Shown here: positions 57,727 through 64,000 of the stretch, piece by piece
Layout: each line of letters starts with the position of its first letter
Position numbering within the stretch: the first letter of the stretch is position 1
NCBI GenBank assembly: GCA_017889705.1
Contig: JAGGAB010000008.1
Span: 87,063 to 151,062 of the forward strand
Length of the DNA: 64,000 nt
Reading direction: 5' to 3'
DNA from: Bacillota bacterium
Lineage (GTDB): Bacteria; Bacillota; Negativicutes; Sporomusales; Sporomusaceae
Notes under the pieces: model-generated
What the model was told of the DNA's origin: nothing
Seen by the model: the letters and a program-made list of their open reading frames with translations, nothing else
Databases searched by the model: none
Program-made: the position numbers and the translations under genes

Positions 57727-59694
57727 CTATAGCTTGAATTTCGCGACAGTATTTTGCAATTTTTCAGCCATCCTAACCAGGGATTGGCTGGCTGCTGTAA
57801 TTTCTTCCATAGAGGCTGCATGTTCTTCGGTCGTAGCCGATACCGTCTGAGTATGCGCGGCTGCTTCCTTGCTTATTTTATCAATATCGGTTACTGCCAC
57901 TACAATCTGTTGACTTTCATCAGCCATCTGCTGCATGGCTGATGAAATACACTTGAATTGTCCTGAGACACTTTCAACCAGTCCCACAATTTCTTGAAAG
58001 GCTTGCCCGGCAGTGTTTACTACCTCACTGCCTTTTTTAACTTCACGCGTGCCATCGTTCATTGCGACTACAGCTCTATCTGTCTCTGTCTGAACTTCGA
58101 TAATTAATTCGGCAATCTGTTTGGCCGCTTCCTGGGATTGCTCGGCCAATTTCCTTACTTCTTCAGCTACCACAGCAAAACCCCGGCCCTGCTCGCCAGC
58201 GCGGGCTGCTTCAATCGCCGCATTAAGTGCTAGCAGATTAGTCTGTCCGGCGATACTGGAAATGGTTTCGACAATCTGACCGATTTTTAATGAACGCTCG
58301 CCTAATTGGGTTACGGCATCTGCCGAATTGGCAACAGTACGTTCTATAATATCCATCTGCTGCATAACCGCTTCAACTGATTTTCCACCACTTTGCGCCG
58401 CCGTTGCCGCCTGCTCGGATATGATATTTACAGAGCTGGCATTTGCTGATACTTCCTGGATACCTGCCGACATTTTTTCCACCACGATTGAGGTAGTATC
58501 AACGGCACCCACTTGCTGTTCAGCGCCTTGCGCTAATTGGCAAATGGTATTTGCTACTAACTGGGTAGCCTGACCCGACTGTTCGGCGCTTGCCGTAAGC
58601 TGCTGAGAAGAAGCGGATACCTGTTCGGCCGAAGTCATAATATCCAGAATGATGTTCTTTAAATCTTGCCGCATTTTATCCAGCGATACAGCCAGTTTAT
58701 TAACTTCAGCCACGCCCTTGACTTGAACATTTTGCCGTAAGTTTCCTCTGGCAATTTCATCGGCAACCTGTACCAGTTCATTAATAGGCTTAGCCATTCC
58801 TTTGGCCACATAAATGGCCGTTCCTGCCGCGAGGAACACAGCCAGCAAAATCAATATCGACATCACCAGCAAACTTTGCTTAATCTGATCAGCAATTTCT
58901 TTTTTGGGCAAGTAGGTAATTACACCCCAGTTGAAGCTTTTAACAGGCGAAAATACAATTAAGGAGTCTACCCCAACCGACGATGCGGCCTCCATATTGC
59001 CAGTCTGACCGGCCATAACATTTTGAGCATACTTAGCTTGCCCCATATTTTCCTGCTTGGTTACCATATCGGAATTTATACTGGCCAGTAAAGTACCTTC
59101 ATTATCCACTACATCCACATAACCTGAAGTACCAACCGAGGTACGGGAAGCAATTTCTCCAATGGTTTTTAAACTTACATCTCCAGCCAGTACTCCAACA
59201 ATATTGCCGCGGGAATCTTTAATCGGCGCTGAAATAGTAATGGTTGGCGCATTAGTCAATTGCGAGATATAGGACTTGGTAAGAAAAATATTACCTTGTA
59301 GGGCATTTTTAAAGTAGTCTTTATCCGCTTTATTGTTTAGGGCGGTGTTGGTGGTTTTTGCAATCTGCATACCGGTTGCATTCATAACATAGATTGTTTC
59401 AAATTCCGGATGCTTTTTTTGAGTAGTAATTATCATTTCACGAAACTTGGCCGCATCCATGGAATAGGCAGTAGGCGACAATGCCAGTATTTCTAATAAA
59501 GTTTTGTCATTACTCATGAATTGTTCAATTTCATGGGCAGTTTGGGTGGCTATTGTTTGATTATTTCTCAGTATTTCTTGCCTGGCGGAGTTAACGTTCA
59601 TATAAGAACTGACACCACCAATTACCATTGCCGACAGCGAGGAAAATAACACCAATAATATGATTAACCGCATCTGTAAGGTATCTCTTTTCAC
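57727..59694 (-). CDS. Methyl-accepting chemotaxis protein
   Basis: A 655-residue transmembrane chemoreceptor. Helix 1 (about 10-32), periplasmic dCache-type sensor (about 35-275, with NATGMQIAKT and ISAPIKDSRGNIVGVLAGDVS), helix 2 (about 280-302), HAMP, and a signalling domain with the hairpin-tip region EQGRGFAVVAEEVRKLAEQS. It controls CheA to steer motility. The start is GTG 7 nt after GGGGG. It lies 129 bp after ridA on the same strand, so it might sense a substrate of that operon (inference). Confidence 0.95.
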   Translation of the reverse strand: MKRDTLQMRLIILLVLFSSLSAMVIGGVSSYMNVNSARQEILRNNQTIATQTAHEIEQFMSNDKTLLEILALSPTAYSMDAAKFREMIITTQKKHPEFETIYVMNATGMQIAKTTNTALNNKADKDYFKNALQGNIFLTKSYISQLTNAPTITISAPIKDSRGNIVGVLAGDVSLKTIGEIASRTSVGTSGYVDVVDNEGTLLASINSDMVTKQENMGQAKYAQNVMAGQTGNMEAASSVGVDSLIVFSPVKSFNWGVITYLPKKEIADQIKQSLLVMSILILLAVFLAAGTAIYVAKGMAKPINELVQVADEIARGNLRQNVQVKGVAEVNKLAVSLDKMRQDLKNIILDIMTSAEQVSASSQQLTASAEQSGQATQLVANTICQLAQGAEQQVGAVDTTSIVVEKMSAGIQEVSANASSVNIISEQAATAAQSGGKSVEAVMQQMDIIERTVANSADAVTQLGERSLKIGQIVETISSIAGQTNLLALNAAIEAARAGEQGRGFAVVAEEVRKLAEQSQEAAKQIAELIIEVQTETDRAVVAMNDGTREVKKGSEVVNTAGQAFQEIVGLVESVSGQFKCISSAMQQMADESQQIVVAVTDIDKISKEAAAHTQTVSATTEEHAASMEEITAASQSLVRMAEKLQNTVAKFKL

Positions 59695-59755
59695 GTTTCA
59701 ACCCCCTTGATTACTCGTTCTTGACTGATATGCTGTCTAAACCAATACAGAAAAG

Positions 59756-59799
59756 CTGTAATCACTAGTGGCAGAAGCAAGCCTCACTAGTGATTACAG
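59756..59799. terminator. Hairpin between ridA and the chemoreceptor gene
   Basis: A perfect 15-bp stem (59756-59770 with 59785-59799). On the minus strand followed by CTTTTC, so termination may be partial. Confidence 0.7.
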
Positions 59800-59823
59800 T
59801 CAAAAAACCATGAATAATCTTAA

Positions 59824-60207
59824 TTAATTACCTGAAACTGCAATAACTTCAATCTCAACTAAAGCGTCTTTCGGCAACCGGGCAACTTCAATACAAGCAC
59901 GAGCCGGAAAGTCCCTGTTAAAGTATTCAGCATACACAGTATTTACGCTGGCAAAGTCGTTCATATCTTTGAGAAACACGGTGGTTTTAACAACATCTTC
60001 AAGCGTGGCTCCCGCTTGCGACAAAATAGCTTTTATGTTTTCTAAAGATTGCCTTGCTTGTGCTATAACTCCGCCTTCGGCAAATTCTCCGGTAGCAGGG
60101 TCTACAGGCAACTGTCCAGATACAAATATAAATCCGTTAGCTTTAATTGCTTGCGAATAAGGGCCAATTGCCTTTGGGGCTTTATCCGTATGTATAACTT
60201 GTTTCAT
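59824..60207 (-). CDS. ridA: RidA-family enamine/imine deaminase
   Basis: A 127-residue protein that hydrolyses reactive enamine or imine intermediates made by PLP enzymes. RidA motifs: [25 protein letters not shown] (two parts), the conserved Arg in [20 protein letters not shown], and the late Glu. The ATG is 6 nt after AAGGAG. It starts 14 nt after a PLP beta-lyase gene, whose product would generate just such an enamine (2-aminoacrylate). Confidence 0.95.
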   Translation of the reverse strand: MKQVIHTDKAPKAIGPYSQAIKANGFIFVSGQLPVDPATGEFAEGGVIAQARQSLENIKAILSQAGATLEDVVKTTVFLKDMNDFASVNTVYAEYFNRDFPARACIEVARLPKDALVEIEVIAVSGN

Positions 60208-60221
60208 GTGTGATCTCCTTT

Positions 60222-61388
60222 TTACAGTTTGTTAACTGCTGCTTCGATTCTTTCCAATGCTTCTACCAGACGGGAACGGGGACAAGCAATGTTCATTCTC
60301 ATAAAGCCAGCGCCGCCAGGTCCAAAGGTTGATCCCTCATTCATAGCAACTTTTGCTTGTTCTAAGAAAAAGGTATTTAGCGCTTTGGGTGCCATATTTA
60401 ATTCTTTGCAGTTTAACCAGATGAGGTAAGTGGCTTGCGTTTTGGTGACTTTGAGTTTAGGAATTCTTGCAGCAACGAAATTTTCCAGGTATTTGAGGTT
60501 ACCCTCTAAATACTCTAACAATTGGTCTGCATAGTAATCACATTCATTATAGGAAACTTCAATCGGCAAGGTACCAAATATAGTTCTGCCATAGGCTTTG
60601 TTATCTTCCAGCGGCGCATAAAACAGATCGTGGTTATGCCGGTTCGGAATAACTACCGCCCCGGTTCTTACGCCAGCAATATTAAAGGTTTTGCTGGGAT
60701 TAACGCAAACTACACAGTTGTCTGCCGCTTCCTCAGATATGCTTCCAAAAGGAATATGTTTGTTTCCTTTATAAACAATATCGGAGTGAATTTCATCGGA
60801 AACCACAAATACATTATATTTTAGACAAAGCTCGGACATTCTGGTTAACTCTTCTCTGGTAAAGCATTTGCCAACAGGATTATGGGGACTGCATAGTAAA
60901 AACATGGTGGTTCTTTTTTTGCTAAGTAATTCCTCCAAGTTTTCAAAATCCACTTCATAACTGCCATCATCTTTTAAAATCAGGTTATTTCCAAGAATGT
61001 GCCTGCCGTTATTGGGGATGATGTCATGGAAGGGATGGTAAGCCGGCATCTGAATTACAATGTTATCACCAGGATTGGTGAAGGCACGCATAGCATATAC
61101 AATAGCAGGCACTACCGCCGGTGTATATTCTACCCAATCAATGTCAACATCCCAGCCGAATCTTTTTTTCTGCCAGTTAACAATGGACTGCTCAAAATTT
61201 TTACAGTTTACGGGATATCCATAGATACCATGTTCCGCTCTTTTAACTAGAGCATCAATAACCGGTTGTGGACTTTTGAAATCAGTATCAGCTATCCACA
61301 TAGGTATAACATCATCTGCATAAGTATCCCATTTTTTACATTCGGTTCCCTTCCGGCTAACAAGTTCGTCAAAATTATGCTTTAACAT
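60222..61388 (-). CDS. PatB/MalY-type PLP enzyme (C-S beta-lyase or aminotransferase)
   Basis: A 388-residue fold-type I PLP enzyme. [18 protein letters not shown] at the start, [27 protein letters not shown] and the PLP Lys in [14 protein letters not shown] mark the MalY/PatB group, which releases sulfide or thiols from cystathionine-like substrates, giving pyruvate and ammonia. The true substrate is unknown. It is co-transcribed with ridA, a DUF1847 gene and a DcuC-type carrier. The ATG is 8 nt after AAAGGTG. Confidence 0.9.
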   Translation of the reverse strand: MLKHNFDELVSRKGTECKKWDTYADDVIPMWIADTDFKSPQPVIDALVKRAEHGIYGYPVNCKNFEQSIVNWQKKRFGWDVDIDWVEYTPAVVPAIVYAMRAFTNPGDNIVIQMPAYHPFHDIIPNNGRHILGNNLILKDDGSYEVDFENLEELLSKKRTTMFLLCSPHNPVGKCFTREELTRMSELCLKYNVFVVSDEIHSDIVYKGNKHIPFGSISEEAADNCVVCVNPSKTFNIAGVRTGAVVIPNRHNHDLFYAPLEDNKAYGRTIFGTLPIEVSYNECDYYADQLLEYLEGNLKYLENFVAARIPKLKVTKTQATYLIWLNCKELNMAPKALNTFFLEQAKVAMNEGSTFGPGGAGFMRMNIACPRSRLVEALERIEAAVNKL

Positions 61389-61414
61389 TGCAATCCCACC
61401 TTTATATTTTATAT

Positions 61415-62008
61415 TTAAACTTGATCTTCAGGATTAATTCCTAACTTTCTGCGCCAATAGCGAGAATATATAGCACCTAGCGGATTATGAGCGAGTACTC
61501 TGTCTTTGGCAACTAAACAAGAACAAGGCACGGTGCAGGCACCCGTAAACAAGGCATCATGGCCTACACATAAGCCTACGGTAATACAGAAATCAACCTC
61601 TTTATCCTTAAGTACTTTAGCTTGCATTACAGGATTGCACATAGTTTCACGCGCGCCTTCTTTAATTTGTTCCAAACCGAGACTATCCTTAGCAATACCA
61701 CAGACCTTACAACAAACCGAATACACTTCAAAATTCTTTGCAAAGTACTCTTCAATTAATTTTGCTTCTTGGTTTAGACCGATACAGAACGCCATACCTA
61801 TTTTTTTATAACCCATGAGCTTGCAAAATTCAGCAGTTTCCTCAAGCCGGGTAAGATTATTATAAAAACGTCCTTCTGTGCAAGCGGCGGCCTTCATAAT
61901 ATCGAGCCGCTCGTCCACATAGGCTTCCTTAACATCCGCAAGTTGGATTTTAGTACAATTTTGACCTTCTAGGTAACATCTTCTGTGAGTACATTTTGCA
62001 CATTTCAA
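61415..62008 (-). CDS. DUF1847-domain Cys-rich protein
   Basis: A 197-residue protein of the DUF1847 family. It has about 16 Cys, including CAKCTHRRCYLEGQNC at the N-terminus, VCCKVCGIAKD, and GACTVPCSC near the C-terminus, so metal or Fe-S binding is expected. Function unknown. The start is a TTG 10 nt after AAAGGAG. It sits 15 nt after the carrier gene and before the beta-lyase. Confidence 0.85.
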   Translation of the reverse strand: MKCAKCTHRRCYLEGQNCTKIQLADVKEAYVDERLDIMKAAACTEGRFYNNLTRLEETAEFCKLMGYKKIGMAFCIGLNQEAKLIEEYFAKNFEVYSVCCKVCGIAKDSLGLEQIKEGARETMCNPVMQAKVLKDKEVDFCITVGLCVGHDALFTGACTVPCSCLVAKDRVLAHNPLGAIYSRYWRRKLGINPEDQV

Positions 62009-62023
62009 TATGTAACAGCTCCT

Positions 62024-63376
62024 TTATTTGACTAATATAAATACCACATTTACAAGTGCAGCTACTGCCATAGGAATTGCCGTTCTTTTTACTACTTGCA
62101 CAGGCGATACGCCGGCAACACCGGCGATAGCAACAATGGCGGCAGTAATTGGTGACACAACACGTCCAAAGCTTGTCATAATTTGCATTGGTACCAAAAG
62201 CGTAACAACATCAATTTTTAACGAGGCAGCAATCTTAGGCGCAAGGGCAGCAAAGGAAAAGAATGCAGCATTACCTGATCCCATCAAGAAGGCAGATGCG
62301 GCAATTACTATACAGAAAAGAATAATCAAGGCATGAACCCCGAGGCCAAGACTTTGAGCACCGATAGTCATAGCATCAACAGCGCCAATTTTCATTAAAC
62401 CGGCAGCAAATACTTCACCTGCTACTATTAAGCTGACTACAGTGGCAAAGCTATTTCCCATTCCTTCATATAAATATTTTAGGCTTTGTAAAGTACCCCG
62501 AATATCTTTAGTTCTTACATATTCAAAAATCATACTGATAAAAGTGCTTAAGAACATGGCGGTAACGACATCCATTTTAATTGTACTTTTAAAAATTGGG
62601 CTAAAGCCTAGGATGAATATCATCGGGATAATGGGAAGAATAGCATAAATCAAAGGTGGACGACTTTCGTCTGTAACAAGATCAGCAGAAGTATCGTAAC
62701 CTGCAAACCCCTCTTTTTTGTCCCACCATTTTTGCACATAGTAATGCACAACACCGAGAATCAAAGTTGTTGTAACAAATATTGGTAGTTGATACTCAAC
62801 AAAATAAACTGCCGGATCAACTTTACAGATATTTGCTGCAAGAATTGCATTACCCGAACCAGGACCAACATCCATATATTGCGCACAGCCAATTACGCCA
62901 AGCGCCGATAATTTGCTAACGCCAGTTCTTATAAGAATCGGATACAGCGTTACCATGAGCAACAAGGCCAGTCCGGCATGACTTGGAATAAACAAGACCA
63001 GAAACTGACTCATGAAAAAACTAAGAACAAGAAGAATATAAGGCGATTTAATATGTTTAAGGGGAGAAGCAACTACAGCGAATAAAGATTTACTTGCCCC
63101 GATATATTCCATATATTTTGCAAAGCCTGCGATTGACATAATAGTCAGGCCAAGGCCGGCAATGCGGGAACTAAGCAATACTTTAATCGTATGAAAAATA
63201 TCTAACAAAGCGGAGCCGGCGGATTCTTTAGCGACAAGTATAGGATTGGTGCCGAGAAAGAAGGTAGCAAGGAGTAAAACAATACCTGCGATCAGAAGAA
63301 TAGCTTGTGGATAGTGTTTTTTTATAATCATATAAATGACCCAAGCAACCACTAAAACTGCAATAATAACACCCAT
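62024..63376 (-). CDS. DcuC-family anaerobic carboxylate carrier
   Basis: A 450-residue membrane carrier with about 12 helices. Family marks: AGFAKYMEYIGAS, FIPSHAGLALLLMVTLYPI, GCAQYMDVGPGSGNAILA and a second half with MGSGNAAFFSFAALAPKI. DcuC proteins move C4-dicarboxylates, but with a beta-lyase operon the substrate may be an amino or thio acid instead. The ATG at 63376 is 7 nt after GGAGGG. First gene of the operon; GntR-type operators lie upstream. Confidence 0.88.
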   Translation of the reverse strand: MGVIIAVLVVAWVIYMIIKKHYPQAILLIAGIVLLLATFFLGTNPILVAKESAGSALLDIFHTIKVLLSSRIAGLGLTIMSIAGFAKYMEYIGASKSLFAVVASPLKHIKSPYILLVLSFFMSQFLVLFIPSHAGLALLLMVTLYPILIRTGVSKLSALGVIGCAQYMDVGPGSGNAILAANICKVDPAVYFVEYQLPIFVTTTLILGVVHYYVQKWWDKKEGFAGYDTSADLVTDESRPPLIYAILPIIPMIFILGFSPIFKSTIKMDVVTAMFLSTFISMIFEYVRTKDIRGTLQSLKYLYEGMGNSFATVVSLIVAGEVFAAGLMKIGAVDAMTIGAQSLGLGVHALIILFCIVIAASAFLMGSGNAAFFSFAALAPKIAASLKIDVVTLLVPMQIMTSFGRVVSPITAAIVAIAGVAGVSPVQVVKRTAIPMAVAALVNVVFILVK

Positions 63377-63467
63377 GTTAGATCCCTCCATTATAAAATT
63401 CAATGTGTTGACTGTTGAAAGCTTTTCCTTTCCATAGTAGTAAAACCGCGTAACTCATCTATTTTTA

Positions 63468-63513
63468 TTGGTGGGTAAACTCACCAAATTGTTGTTGGTA
63501 TTCCGGTATACCA
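63468..63513. promoter_or_regulatory. Two GntR/FCD-type operators
   Basis: TTGGTG-N8-CACCAA (63468-63487) and TGGTAT-N6-ATACCA (63496-63513). Both have the TGGT..ACCA pattern of FadR/FCD regulators, in the 170-bp gap between the GntR gene and the carrier gene. Confidence 0.6.
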
Positions 63514-63546
63514 TTAAATACAACCCAAAATTAGCCTCCAAAGATT

Positions 63547-64000
63547 TTATTCAGAATGAATTATTTTTTGAATCGCGATTCTACCACTGTTTAAGTGTTC
63601 TTGCATAACATGAACTGCCGCTTCAGCATTTTTTTCAACAATATGCTGTAAAATTAATTGATGATACTTTAGCGATACTGTATGCCTGCTAAAGTCGCTC
63701 AAAGATTTTTGCCGTGAATAAGTCAGTAAATCAGATAAGAATTCATTGATTTCGCTAATGATTTCATTATGAGCAGCCGCAATGACAGCCGTATGAAATT
63801 TCGTAGATACATCATGGACTGGTTTGTTAGCAGAAATGAGGAATTCCATTTCCAGCACAACTTGCTGCATGGCTTCAATGTCAGACTCAGTTCTTCGCTT
63901 GGCAGCTAACCGGACAGCTTGAATTTCAAAAGCTTCCCGTGCTTCGAACAAATTCATTAACTGATTAGTCGGATCAGTCATAAAAAAATCAAGAGTATTT
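63547..64000 (-). CDS. GntR-family regulator, FCD domain (partial, 5' end outside window)
   Basis: About 150 residues of the C-terminal all-helical FCD ligand domain are present: NLFEAREAFEIQAVRLAAKR, the His in TKFHTAVIAAAHNE, and HQLILQHIVEKNAEAAV. The frame stays open upstream of the Met at 63981 to the window edge (coding NTLDFF), so the winged-helix DNA-binding domain lies outside. It precedes the DcuC-type carrier operon on the same strand; two operators between them suggest it controls that operon. Confidence 0.88.
   Translation of the reverse strand, partial: NTLDFFMTDPTNQLMNLFEAREAFEIQAVRLAAKRRTESDIEAMQQVVLEMEFLISANKPVHDVSTKFHTAVIAAAHNEIISEINEFLSDLLTYSRQKSLSDFSRHTVSLKYHQLILQHIVEKNAEAAVHVMQEHLNSGRIAIQKIIHSE

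Noticed and set aside
57676..57730. An intact tRNA gene
   Set aside because: Only the T arm and acceptor-like 3' end are present; the D and anticodon arms would have to lie in the chemoreceptor gene and are not found.
1..64000. CRISPR arrays, prophage genes or complete insertion sequences
   Set aside because: No regularly spaced repeats, no phage structural genes and no transposase or integrase frames were found.

Overview
The window looks like a chromosomal piece of a Gram-negative-walled (diderm) Firmicute, most likely Negativicutes and probably Sporomusaceae. The gene inventory is anaerobic and fermentative: citrate lyase, a glycerol-dehydrogenase-type enzyme, a DcuC-type carrier and a UbiD decarboxylase. 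Ribosome binding sites are strong and clostridial (GGAGG-type). Biotin synthesis uses the Gram-positive enzyme BioW and a Firmicute-type BirA operator. Yet the window also holds two complete RND efflux systems, each with an outer-membrane TolC-type channel. The assignment is inferred from gene content only. No rRNA, intact tRNA, CRISPR array, prophage or transposase gene was found.

Layout. 0-3.4 kb: the 3' end of one DUF362 gene facing a second, Tat-exported DUF362 gene, which sits in an operon with a MerR regulator; a secreted alpha/beta hydrolase follows, and both transcription units have MerR-type 19-bp-spacer promoters. 3.4-8.2 kb: housekeeping genes (mutY, an RluA-type pseudouridine synthase, gldA, yigZ, beta-carbonic anhydrase). 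8.2-11 kb: small proteins of unknown function, two of them cysteine-containing, and a short transcription unit encoding a 22-residue hydrophobic peptide. 11-18.7 kb: a peptide-uptake operon (permeases, two ATPases, DUF4438 protein, binding protein, M29-like aminopeptidase) with a strong promoter and an attenuator-like leader. 19-22.4 kb: a UbiD-family decarboxylase with a probable LpdD-type partner, then a LysR regulator. 22.4-24.7 kb: an MFS drug exporter and its TetR repressor, sharing an operator. 24.7-35.1 kb: a secreted esterase, a DUF4405 membrane protein, a two-component system and a TolC/adaptor/RND efflux operon; a 35-bp tandem box lies in front of both the two-component system and the pump. 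35.1-37.7 kb: biotin operon (membrane S-component-like protein, bioW, bioF) behind a perfect BirA operator. 37.8-42 kb: HxlR regulator, flavin split-barrel protein, MscS channel and several small proteins. 42-47 kb: citDEF divergent from lysR-citC. 47-57.7 kb: an accessory block with membrane proteins, two TetR regulators and a second RND system that includes a universal stress protein. 57.7-64 kb: a chemoreceptor and a catabolic operon (DcuC-type carrier, DUF1847 protein, PatB/MalY beta-lyase, RidA) next to the 3' part of a GntR/FCD regulator.

Most new information is in the non-coding DNA. A 96-97-bp, two-hairpin element occurs three times, always starting at TTAC just after a T-rich stretch. 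Remnants of a tRNA 3' end plus its terminator lie as direct repeats on both sides of the 47-57.7 kb block. Several regulator/operator pairs can be read directly: MerR, TetR (two different), the two-component box, BirA, HxlR and GntR. A Pho-box-like promoter is shared by two small unknown genes. Seven small genes of 22-58 codons with good ribosome binding sites are also listed.
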